Origin: an uncultured Prevotella sp.
GTDB taxonomy: Bacteria; Bacteroidota; Bacteroidia; Bacteroidales; Bacteroidaceae
DNA: 5,100 nt
NCBI GenBank assembly: GCA_934281565.1
Contig: CAKQXI010000156.1
Location: forward strand, 1-5,100
Direction of reading: 5' to 3'
Shown here: positions 1 to 5,100 of the stretch, one piece after another
Position numbering within the stretch: the stretch's first letter is position 1
Layout: each line of letters starts with the position of its first letter
Program-made: the position numbers and the translations under genes
Notes under the pieces: generated by a model
Database searches by the model: none
The model's input: only the letters and a program-made list of their open reading frames with translations
What the model was told of the DNA's origin: nothing

Positions 1-64
1 CGCCTCTTACTCCCTGAAAGCCCTCAGACTTCTTAGCTGGGGCTGCTTGTTTTGTAGTTGCCAT
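1..64 (-). CDS. N-terminus of a gene cut by the left edge; possibly an ExbB/TolQ-type proton-channel protein
   Basis: An ATG at 64-62 on the minus strand opens a frame that stays open to the window edge. It gives 21 codons: MATTKQAAPA then KKSEGFQGVRG. It is a real start candidate because an A/T-rich leader and a good Bacteroidetes -7 box (191-198) precede it, and because it lies on the same strand as the upstream genes. The visible part is a polar, Lys/Ala/Pro-rich cytoplasmic-looking tail with no domain. Bacteroidetes ExbB/MotA/TolQ proteins often begin with a similar short MAT-K-rich tail before their first membrane helix, so that family is a guess from style only. Other Lys-rich N-termini, such as DNA-binding or ribosomal proteins, are not excluded. 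I am fairly confident of the coding start and unsure of the function. Confidence 0.5.
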   Translation of the reverse strand, partial: MATTKQAAPAKKSEGFQGVRG

Positions 65-190
65 AATTTTACTTTTAATTATTAGTTAATAAATTTAATT
101 GTTATTTCTTTCTCTTTTAATTTACTCTTTTAGCCCTTCTGTGCTTGTATGAATGAACACTGTAAGGTTATTGGGTTCTCGTTTCTTTGG

Positions 191-198
191 CAAAGATA
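191..198 (-). promoter_or_regulatory. Bacteroidetes -7 promoter box for the partial gene at the left edge
   Basis: Reading the minus strand, 198 to 191 is TATCTTTG, a full match to the TAnnTTTG box recognised by the Bacteroidetes primary sigma factor. A second match, TAATTTTG, lies at 216-209. Neither has a clear TTTG -33 box at the usual 19-21 nt spacing. Transcription from 191-198 would start near position 184 and leave an untranslated leader of about 120 nt before the ATG at 64. That leader shows no SD sequence and no riboswitch I recognise. Confidence 0.55.
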
Positions 199-233
199 AT
201 AATTAAAACAAAATTAGAAACAGAATTAAGGAG

Positions 234-278
234 TTTTAACGGAATATTGGTGTAAATTAATTCAATATTCCGTCAAAA
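234..278 (-). other. 16-bp hairpin downstream of aspC
   Basis: Arms 234-249 and 263-278 are complementary around a 13-nt loop (250-262). The core, ACGGAATATTG with CAATATTCCGT, is 11 bp and perfect. On the minus strand the stem continues through a G-U pair (274/238) and four U-A pairs. On the plus strand the same position would be a C-A mismatch, so the full stem forms only in a leftward transcript, i.e. the aspC mRNA, whose stop codon is about 50 nt upstream. No U-tract follows the 3' arm (it ends in AAAA, then CUCC), so it is not a classic intrinsic terminator. It may be an mRNA 3'-end or processing structure, or a DNA operator for the next gene's promoter. Confidence 0.6.
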
Positions 279-283
279 GACAC

Positions 284-313
284 CTATTTCTTTAAAATCC
301 TAACTATTTCTTT
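284..313. repeat. 10-bp direct repeat with a 20-bp period
   Basis: CTATTTCTTT occurs at 284-293 and again at 304-313, exactly 20 bp apart, just downstream of the aspC stop codon. In the aspC transcript it reads AAAGAAATAG. The copies are perfect, but the sequence is low in complexity and A/T-rich, so chance is plausible. No function is assigned. Confidence 0.4.
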
Positions 314-325
314 CATTTGTCTTGC

Positions 326-1519
326 TTATTTCAACTTATCCAGTGCTTCCTTTATTCTTCTTAATGCCTCTACGATGTTCTCATCGCTTGTAGCATAGCT
401 CATGCGGAAGCAGTCTGGGTCGCCAAATGCATCTCCACCTACTGTCGCTACATGTGCTTCTTCGAGAAGATACATGGCGAGGTCGGTTGAGTTGTTGATT
501 GTACGATTGCCTGTGCTCTTTCCATAGAAACTGCTGCACTTTGGAAAGAGGTAGAATGCGCCTTGTGGCACATTGACTTCCAGACCGGAAATTTCTTTGG
601 CAAGTTTGACAATGAGGTCACGACGACGCTCAAATGCCTTGCGCATTTCCTCTACGGCACTTTGGTCAAGTGTATAAGCTGCCTCTGCTGCCTTTTGGCT
701 GACAGAACAAGTACCACTGGTGTACTGACCTTGTAGTTTGTTGCATCCCTTGATAATCCACTCTGGACCTGCAAGGAAACCAAGACGCCAACCTGTCATG
801 GCATAAGCCTTTGATACACCGTTGGCGATGATTACTTGCTCTTTCATGCCTGGTTCCTGTGCGATGCTATGGTGCTTGCCGATATAGTTGATATGTTCGT
901 AGATTTCATCTGCCAACACGAATACTTCTGGATGCTTCTTGAGAACTTTAGCCAAGGATGCCAATTCCTCCTTTGAATATACGCTACCAGTAGGATTGCT
1001 TGGTGAGCAAAGGATGAGCATCTTGGTCTTGGGAGTGATGGCTTCTTCTAATTGGTCGGCTGTCATCTTGAAGTCTTGCTCGAAGCCTGCGTTGACGATG
1101 ACAGGGATGCCACCAGCTAATTTTACCATTTGTGGATAACTTACCCAGTAAGGTGCAGGGATGATGACTTCGTCACCGGGGTTTACCAATGCCAAGACGG
1201 CATTGCAAACACACTGCTTGCCACCAGTGCCTACGATGATTTCATTCATCGTATAGTCCAAATTGTTCTCATTCTTCAGTTTGGCGACAATTGCTTTTCG
1301 TAAATCAGGATAGCCTGGTACAGGTGAGTACCTGGAATAGTTCTCGTCGATAGCCTTTTTTGCTGCCTGCTTAATGTTGTCAGGTGTGTTGAAGTCAGGT
1401 TCACCTACGCTCATGTTGATTACGTCAACACCTTGCGCCTTCATTTCACTACTCTTCTGTGACATCGCCAGCGTTGCTGATGGTGCCAATCTGTTAAGAC
1501 GATCAGATAATTGTGCCAT
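326..1519 (-). CDS. aspC: Pyridoxal-phosphate aminotransferase, class I/II, probable aspartate aminotransferase
   Basis: 397 aa, the usual length for bacterial subgroup Ib aspartate aminotransferases, which move an amino group between aspartate and 2-oxoglutarate in the cytoplasm. The fold-type I markers are all visible. They are the substrate-loop glycine region VGEPDF (38-43), a GTGGKQ segment (97-102) and the stacking aromatic W125 in PYWVSYP. N175 lies in SNPTG, and D204 and Y207 in ADEIYEH. The Schiff-base lysine is K237 in NGVSKAYAMTGWRLGF, with phosphate-binding R245, and the carboxylate-binding arginine is R372 in CFRMSYA. K101 corresponds to the lysine that binds the distal carboxylate in Thermus-type enzymes, which favours aspartate as substrate. 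Aromatic amino acids or prephenate remain possible, as many Ib enzymes are broad. The start at 1519 is preceded by an A/T-rich leader and a -7 box at 1550-1557, so it likely has its own transcript. No damage is seen. Confidence 0.93.
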   Translation of the reverse strand: MAQLSDRLNRLAPSATLAMSQKSSEMKAQGVDVINMSVGEPDFNTPDNIKQAAKKAIDENYSRYSPVPGYPDLRKAIVAKLKNENNLDYTMNEIIVGTGGKQCVCNAVLALVNPGDEVIIPAPYWVSYPQMVKLAGGIPVIVNAGFEQDFKMTADQLEEAITPKTKMLILCSPSNPTGSVYSKEELASLAKVLKKHPEVFVLADEIYEHINYIGKHHSIAQEPGMKEQVIIANGVSKAYAMTGWRLGFLAGPEWIIKGCNKLQGQYTSGTCSVSQKAAEAAYTLDQSAVEEMRKAFERRRDLIVKLAKEISGLEVNVPQGAFYLFPKCSSFYGKSTGNRTINNSTDLAMYLLEEAHVATVGGDAFGDPDCFRMSYATSDENIVEALRRIKEALDKLK

Positions 1520-1549
1520 AATTTAATTCTAAAGTTTATTAATCGTGTG

Positions 1550-1557
1550 CAAAAATA
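1550..1557 (-). promoter_or_regulatory. -7 promoter box of the aminotransferase gene
   Basis: The minus strand from 1557 to 1550 reads TATTTTTG, matching the Bacteroidetes TAnnTTTG box. The predicted start of transcription is near 1543, giving a short leader of about 24 nt before the ATG at 1519. No good TTTG -33 box stands at the expected distance; the nearest T-run (1582-1585) is the tail of the preceding terminator. This box and that terminator together suggest aspC is transcribed separately from ribBA. Confidence 0.55.
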
Positions 1558-1581
1558 AGCATTTTATTTCTCTTTCGGAAG

Positions 1582-1624
1582 AAAATATGTCATTATTTCA
1601 TGTTTTGTATTGAAATAATAACAT
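1582..1624 (-). terminator. Rho-independent terminator after ribBA
   Basis: Arms 1587-1600 and 1611-1624 pair over 14 bp around a 10-nt loop. The 9-bp core is ATTATTTCA with TGAAATAAT. On the minus strand, position 1620/1591 is a U-G pair; on the plus strand it would be an A-C mismatch. In the leftward transcript the stem is followed by A and then UUUU (1585-1582). It begins only 10 nt past the ribBA stop codon. The stem is A/U-rich and the U-run short, so termination may be partial. Confidence 0.65.
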
Positions 1625-1633
1625 CTTTTTCTC

Positions 1634-2845
1634 TTAATTGAGGTGCAAGGTATGCCCCATGCGATCTCTCTTGGTCTTGAGATAACGTTCATTATATTTG
1701 TTTGGTACAACTTCTATAGGAACGTTCTCTACGATCTCCAAACCGTATGCCTCAAGCCCCACACGCTTAACAGGATTGTTGGTCATAAGTCGCATCTTAT
1801 GAACTCCAAGGTGGCGCAACATCTGTGCTCCGCAACCATAGTCACGCTCATCTGGCTTGAAGCCAAGGTGAGTGTTGGCATCAACGGTGTCGTATCCTTC
1901 TTCTTGCAACTTATAGGCTGCTATCTTGTTCATCAGACCGATGCCTCTGCCTTCTTGTTGCATATAGACGAGCACGCCTTTGCCAGCTTCCTCTATCATC
2001 TGCATGGCTTTGTGAAGCTGTTGTCCACAGTCACAGCGTTTGCTTCCCAAGATGTCGCCAGTGGCACAAGATGAATGAACACGTACCAAGATAGGCTCGT
2101 CTTCTTTCCATTCTCCCTTGATGAGTGCCATGTGCTCCAAGCCATTGCTTGCCTGGCGGAATGGTATGAGACGGAAGTGACCATCTTCGGTAGGCATATC
2201 TACTTCTTCGCCAACTTCTATGAGCGATTCTTTTTTAAGGCGATAGGTTATCATATCCTTGATGGAGATGATCTTGATGCCCCATTCCTTAGACATTTCC
2301 ATCAATTGTGGCAAGCGTGCCATGGTGCCGTCTTCATTCATGATTTCCATAAGAGCACCTGCAGGATATAGTCCTGCCAATTTACAGAGGTCGATGGCAG
2401 CTTCTGTATGTCCGCTTCTTCTCAATACACCGTTGTCTTGTGCATAAAGTGGGTTGATATGCCCCGGACGACCAAATGTTTTTGGGGTTGAGTTCGGGTC
2501 TGCCAATGCTTTGATGGTTTCGGCACGGTCATGGGCGGAGACTCCTGTAGAGCATCCTTCCAGTTTATCTACCGTGATGGTGAATGGAGTTCCCAGTACT
2601 GATGTGTTTTCTGAGACCTGATGAGGCAAGTCAAGTTCATCGCATCGACTGAGAGTGATAGGAGCGCAGAGTACACCTCTTGCGTTCTTCAACATGAAGT
2701 TTACCTTTTCTGGATCTATCTTTTCTGCTGCGATGATGAGGTCTCCCTCGTTCTCGCGGTCCTCGTCGTCCACAACGATAACAAATTTGCCTTCCTTGAA
2801 GTCTTTTACAGCATCTTCTATGCTATTAAGTTTGAAATCTGCCAT
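1634..2845 (-). CDS. ribBA: Bifunctional riboflavin enzyme: 3,4-dihydroxy-2-butanone-4-phosphate synthase / GTP cyclohydrolase II
   Basis: 403 aa, typical of fused RibBA, which supplies both precursors of riboflavin: the four-carbon unit from ribulose 5-phosphate and the pyrimidine from GTP. The RibB half (about 5-202) has the acidic loop DDEDRENEGD (26-35). Its R30, E31, E33 and D35, together with H146 in RRSGHTEAA and E167, align with E. coli RibB catalytic residues. The RPGH motif is followed by INPL instead of the commoner FPL, which I believe is usual in Bacteroidetes. The RibA half (about 208-377) has zinc ligands C260, C271 and C273, the QQEGRGIGL loop (296-304), Y311 and R334 matching E. 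coli Y105 and R128, and TNNP (355-358). Both halves therefore look active, unlike RibBA proteins with a decayed RibA half. The gene lies 70 nt after the permease gene, with no TAnnTTTG box or FMN riboswitch between, so it is probably co-transcribed with it. A terminator follows at once. Confidence 0.96.
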   Translation of the reverse strand: MADFKLNSIEDAVKDFKEGKFVIVVDDEDRENEGDLIIAAEKIDPEKVNFMLKNARGVLCAPITLSRCDELDLPHQVSENTSVLGTPFTITVDKLEGCSTGVSAHDRAETIKALADPNSTPKTFGRPGHINPLYAQDNGVLRRSGHTEAAIDLCKLAGLYPAGALMEIMNEDGTMARLPQLMEMSKEWGIKIISIKDMITYRLKKESLIEVGEEVDMPTEDGHFRLIPFRQASNGLEHMALIKGEWKEDEPILVRVHSSCATGDILGSKRCDCGQQLHKAMQMIEEAGKGVLVYMQQEGRGIGLMNKIAAYKLQEEGYDTVDANTHLGFKPDERDYGCGAQMLRHLGVHKMRLMTNNPVKRVGLEAYGLEIVENVPIEVVPNKYNERYLKTKRDRMGHTLHLN

Positions 2846-2915
2846 GTCTTTTGATACTTTTTTATATATAGTTATTCAACTTTTGTATATGCCGGAATTG
2901 AAACTTCTGTATAAG

Positions 2916-4811
2916 TTACATCCCTTTAATTCGATTGATGATGTTGGTGTTGGTCTGTTTGATGACTTTTAAGTCACGATATAGTCGTAGTCTGAAACGC
3001 CACATTCTCAAGTAGAGCACGATACCAAGGGGAACGATGATGGCTGCCGTGATGTTGAGCCATTTATGCTCGAAAGGTCGGGTGTGCGCTTTGGTTGAGA
3101 GCACAGGGTATTGGTTGATGTCGTGCAAGATAAACTTATTCTTCGTGTTGGATAAGTCCTCAATGATGACTTCCAGTTCTTTGCTGATACGTTCCATTTC
3201 ATGGTCAGGTTGATACTTGAAGAACGCATTGATGAAGTTGGGAAGTCTGACGAGGTTGCGCTCCTTATTATATAGGGTGATGTCCTCGCTTATCTTAGCC
3301 AATTTCTCAGCATCGGTTTGATAGTCTGGGTCATTGATGATAACTTCTTTACTGAATATATGCCTTTTCTGTCGGATACCCAATAGGCGTGCAAAGAACT
3401 CTTTGTAAGCATCCATGTTGAATACCGCAGAGTCGTTGGTAGCCTTGTAGGTAACGAATACTGCCAACGGTCCTAATACTGCCGTGGATAGTCCTTTTCC
3501 AAACCAGATAGCCCATATTCCACTTCTCGACATTCTGAAACCAGTATTGTCAAGGATGAAATACACGATGAACACCAGTACGGATATGATGACAGGGAAA
3601 CCAAGACCTCCTTTTCGGATGATGGCTCCCAATGGTGCGCCTATAAAGAAGAATATAAGACACGAGAGAGCCAATGTAAACTTGTTGATGGCTTCTATCT
3701 CATGTTCCCTGATAAGTCGGTCGGCATCGCCAGTTATCATGTTCTTGAAATCGAGGTCACTCAGTTCCTGTTGCACATCGGACGAGGCATTGCTCACAAT
3801 CATGAGCTTCTTGTCGGTCGGCATCTTATTATATAAGGTGTCGAAGTTAAAGGTCTTTGACAAACCTTTCCTTACCTCGTTGATAGAATCTTTCTTAGGG
3901 AGAGTTGGTATGTTGTAGAACCTGAGCTTCGCATCATTGTAGTATGATCTTCCGATGGAATCATACACACTGTTGAGCGAGTCGATGTCATGGCTAATCT
4001 TGCTGAGACTTTTTGCCTTTGAGTTGTTCGAGAGTGAGGCAGCGTCAGTCATATTGAAGTCTGCATCAAAATCGAGTATGATTTTCTTGGAAATGAAAGT
4101 CTCACGCCGATAAGGAACGGCTGCGCTACTTCCCATTTCGTTGTTCTGCATATTCTCAAACCATTCTCCACTCCATAGGCTCAATACCAAGTGTTTCTTC
4201 TCAGCCGTACTTTGCAACATACCAGAGTCAGCCAAGATGATGGCGGCATCCTCGTAGCTGTTGGTCATACGGTAAATCATGATACCATAGAGCTTGCCCG
4301 TCTTGAGATCTTTCTTCTGCACATAGAGGTTGCAATTAGGAATGCCGTCATAGAAGATGCCCTCTGGGATTTCCAACTCAGGACTTTTCTGTTTCATGGA
4401 AATCAACAGCTGTGCCAACTTTAGGTTGGAGCTTGGTCCCACGTTGTTCTGGAAATAGAAAGAGCCACACATGATGATGACGGTAATGATGATGAGCGAG
4501 CGGAAAGCTTGCATCAAGGAGATACCTGCAGCCTTGATGGCGGTAAGTTCCGAGCTTTCGCCAAGATTTCCAAATGCAATTAGGGATGATAGTAGGATGG
4601 CTAATGGCAATGCTTGGGGAACGAGCATCAATCCCATGTACCAGAAAAACTGTGCCATAACTTCTAATGACAGACCTTTACCAATAAGGTCGTCAATGTA
4701 TCTCCACAAGAACTGCATCATCAATACAAACTGGCAGATGAAGAATGTTCCGATGAAGAGCAAGCCAAACTGTTTGGCTATAAATATGTCTAATTTCTTA
4801 ATTCGAAGCAT
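2916..4811 (-). CDS. LptF/LptG (YjgP/YjgQ) family lipopolysaccharide export permease, long Bacteroidetes form
   Basis: 631 aa. LptF/LptG are inner-membrane subunits that, with the ATPase LptB, extract LPS and pass it to the periplasmic bridge. Three N-terminal helices (about 13-33, 52-81, 103-121) frame the segment ESSELTAIKAAGIS (85-98), which matches the coupling helix that contacts LptB. A periplasmic beta-rich region follows (about 122-250), then a polar insert (about 250-370) and three more helices (about 377-397, 404-421, 431-455). Beyond the usual ~360-residue family length there is a polar, partly helical stretch (460-584), a seventh hydrophobic segment (585-603) and a basic tail. The frame is open upstream to 4970, but I place the start at 4811. 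MLRIKKLDIFIAKQF is the normal family N-terminus, the extra 53 residues are low-complexity Lys/Phe translation of AT-rich DNA, and a -7 box lies inside that extension at 4832-4839. Whether it plays the LptF or the LptG role cannot be told here, so no symbol is given. Confidence 0.9.
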   Translation of the reverse strand: MLRIKKLDIFIAKQFGLLFIGTFFICQFVLMMQFLWRYIDDLIGKGLSLEVMAQFFWYMGLMLVPQALPLAILLSSLIAFGNLGESSELTAIKAAGISLMQAFRSLIIITVIIMCGSFYFQNNVGPSSNLKLAQLLISMKQKSPELEIPEGIFYDGIPNCNLYVQKKDLKTGKLYGIMIYRMTNSYEDAAIILADSGMLQSTAEKKHLVLSLWSGEWFENMQNNEMGSSAAVPYRRETFISKKIILDFDADFNMTDAASLSNNSKAKSLSKISHDIDSLNSVYDSIGRSYYNDAKLRFYNIPTLPKKDSINEVRKGLSKTFNFDTLYNKMPTDKKLMIVSNASSDVQQELSDLDFKNMITGDADRLIREHEIEAINKFTLALSCLIFFFIGAPLGAIIRKGGLGFPVIISVLVFIVYFILDNTGFRMSRSGIWAIWFGKGLSTAVLGPLAVFVTYKATNDSAVFNMDAYKEFFARLLGIRQKRHIFSKEVIINDPDYQTDAEKLAKISEDITLYNKERNLVRLPNFINAFFKYQPDHEMERISKELEVIIEDLSNTKNKFILHDINQYPVLSTKAHTRPFEHKWLNITAAIIVPLGIVLYLRMWRFRLRLYRDLKVIKQTNTNIINRIKGM

Positions 4812-4831
4812 TGTTTCTTTATTACAACTTG

Positions 4832-4839
4832 CAAAAGTA
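4832..4839 (-). promoter_or_regulatory. -7 promoter box of the permease-ribBA operon
   Basis: The minus strand from 4839 to 4832 reads TACTTTTG, a match to TAnnTTTG. Transcription would start near 4825, leaving a leader of about 14 nt (A-rich, no SD) before the ATG at 4811. The -33 region (around 4855-4862) is T-rich but lacks a clear TTTG. The position supports 4811 as the start codon. It likely serves both the permease and ribBA genes. Confidence 0.6.
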
Positions 4840-4937
4840 ACACAAAAAAATAAGAAAACGTTCATTTTTCGTTTTTTTATATATTTATTAGATGTGTATT
4901 TTGTGCATTTGGATAGGAAACGAAGAAAAAAGAACTT

Positions 4938-4962
4938 TTTTGAAAAAATCTTTTGAAAAAAT
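4938..4962. repeat. 12-bp tandem direct repeat with A-tracts upstream of the tRNA promoter
   Basis: TTTTGAAAAAAT occurs at 4938-4949 and 4951-4962, a 13-bp period with one base between copies. Each copy carries an A6 tract. Placed immediately upstream of the -33 box of the tRNA promoter, it could act as an UP-element-like or curved-DNA activator region, as is common for stable-RNA promoters. That role is an inference. Confidence 0.5.
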
Positions 4963-4981
4963 TTGTTCAATTCAAAAGATT
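4947..4981. repeat. 11-bp perfect inverted repeat framing the tRNA -33 box
   Basis: AATCTTTTGAA (4947-4957) is the exact reverse complement of TTCAAAAGATT (4971-4981), separated by 13 bp. The spacer contains the TTTG -33 box (4962-4965), and the right arm ends five bases before the -7 box (4986). The repeat lies upstream of the predicted transcription start, so it would act as DNA, for example as an operator, rather than as an RNA hairpin of the tRNA precursor. Confidence 0.55.
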
Positions 4982-4993
4982 ATATTACCTTTG
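4962..4993 (+). promoter_or_regulatory. Strong Bacteroidetes promoter of the tRNA-Met gene
   Basis: TTTG at 4962-4965 is the -33 box and TACCTTTG at 4986-4993 is the -7 box, with a 20-nt spacer. Both match the Bacteroidetes consensus, and it is the best promoter in the window. Transcription should begin near 5000, giving a short 5' leader of about 26 nt before the mature tRNA at 5026. A-tract repeats lie directly upstream. Confidence 0.8.
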
Positions 4994-5025
4994 CACCCGC
5001 AAACGAGAAAATGTTATGCTGTATT

Positions 5026-5099
5026 GGCGGGATAGCTCAGCTGGTTAGAGCGTCGGATTCATAATCCGGAGGTCGTGGGTTCGGGTCCCACCCCCGCTA
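5026..5099 (+). tRNA. tRNA-Met (CAU anticodon), elongator type
   Basis: A full cloverleaf can be drawn. The acceptor 5' strand is 5026-5032 and the D-arm 5035-5051 (GCTC/GAGC with AGCTGGTTA loop). The anticodon arm is 5053-5069 with loop TTCATAA and CAT at 5060-5062. A 5-nt variable region is followed by the T-arm 5075-5091 (GTGGG/CCCAC), acceptor 3' strand 5092-5098 and discriminator A at 5099. It is not the initiator: the anticodon stem lacks the three G-C pairs. The G1-U72 pair and the GCTA end resemble elongator tRNA-Met of other bacteria. A lysidine-modified tRNA-Ile2, which also carries CAU, is less likely but not excluded. Two oddities are an A-C mismatch at 7:66 (5032/5092) and G instead of A at position 58 in the T-loop (TTCGGGT). 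Base 5100 is C and may begin an encoded CCA, but the window stops there. Confidence 0.88.
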
Positions 5100-5100
5100 C

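Noticed and set aside
79..92. Palindrome TTATTA-GT-TAATAA in the leader of the partial gene
   Set aside because: Arms are only 6 bp and made of A/T in a very A/T-rich leader; expected by chance.
1643..2074. Plus-strand open frame of 143 codons opposite the RibA half of ribBA
   Set aside because: The minus strand there encodes intact catalytic motifs; the plus-strand product has no recognisable features and no promoter box.
2875..2902. Possible small stem (TTCAA/TTGAA) between the permease and ribBA genes
   Set aside because: Only five pairs, A/T-rich, and no U-run follows in the leftward direction; not a terminator.
3484..3918. Plus-strand open frame of 144 codons opposite the permease C-terminal helices
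   Set aside because: It is the antisense shadow of the helices 4-6 region, with no start signal and no family resemblance.
4471..4956. Plus-strand open frame of 161 codons antisense to the permease start
   Set aside because: It mirrors the permease coding sequence, begins with a Met-rich repeat of reversed codons, ends in translated AT-rich promoter DNA, and shows no domain or own promoter.
4812..4970. In-frame upstream extension of the permease to an ATG at 4970 (53 more residues)
   Set aside because: It translates AT-rich DNA into Lys/Phe-rich low-complexity sequence, runs through the -7 box at 4832-4839 and into the tRNA promoter region, and the family N-terminus begins at 4811.
1..5100. 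Search for mobile elements, CRISPR repeats, toxin-antitoxin or defence genes, or integration scars at the tRNA
   Set aside because: No transposase, integrase, repeat-spacer pattern or duplicated tRNA end is visible. The tRNA 3' end, where an element would insert, is at the window edge and cannot be judged.

Overview
The window looks like a housekeeping stretch of a chromosome from Bacteroidales, most likely Prevotella or a relative. Three things point there. Several genes are preceded by the Bacteroidetes -7 promoter box TAnnTTTG. No Shine-Dalgarno sequences are evident; A-rich leaders stand before the starts. The protein types also fit: a long (~630 aa) LptF/LptG-type permease, a fused RibBA, and a class I aminotransferase starting MAQLSDRLNRL. 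The genus is an inference from protein style, not a database result.

Layout, left to right: (1) 1-64, minus strand: the first 21 codons of a gene that runs off the left edge. It has a Lys/Ala-rich N-terminus, possibly ExbB/TolQ-like. (2) 65-325: a gene-free 261 bp holding the promoter of that partial gene (191-198), a 16-bp hairpin (234-278) and a short direct repeat. (3) 326-1519, minus: an aspartate/aromatic-type aminotransferase (aspC-like). (4) 1520-1633: the aspC promoter, abutting a rho-independent terminator for ribBA. (5) 1634-2845, minus: bifunctional riboflavin gene ribBA, intact in both halves. (6) 2846-2915: a 70-bp gap with no recognisable promoter, terminator or FMN riboswitch. 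(7) 2916-4811, minus: an LptF/LptG-family lipopolysaccharide transport permease with extra internal and C-terminal segments. (8) 4812-5025: an AT-rich divergent control region with a promoter for the permease (minus) and a strong one for the tRNA (plus), plus an inverted and a direct repeat around the tRNA -33 box. (9) 5026-5099, plus: an elongator-type tRNA-Met(CAU), cut at the right edge so its 3' CCA cannot be seen.

Transcription logic inferred from the sequence: the permease and ribBA probably form one leftward operon ending at the 1582-1624 terminator. aspC then has its own promoter, and the partial gene has another. The tRNA is transcribed divergently. The proteins act in unrelated processes: outer-membrane lipid A/LPS export, flavin synthesis and amino-acid transamination.

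I found no convincing new defence, mobile or biosynthetic system. The points most worth a second look are non-coding: two intergenic hairpins whose G-U pairs fit only the minus-strand transcript, the inverted repeat framing the tRNA promoter's -33 box, and two non-canonical positions in the tRNA. The extended C-terminus of the permease is also of interest.
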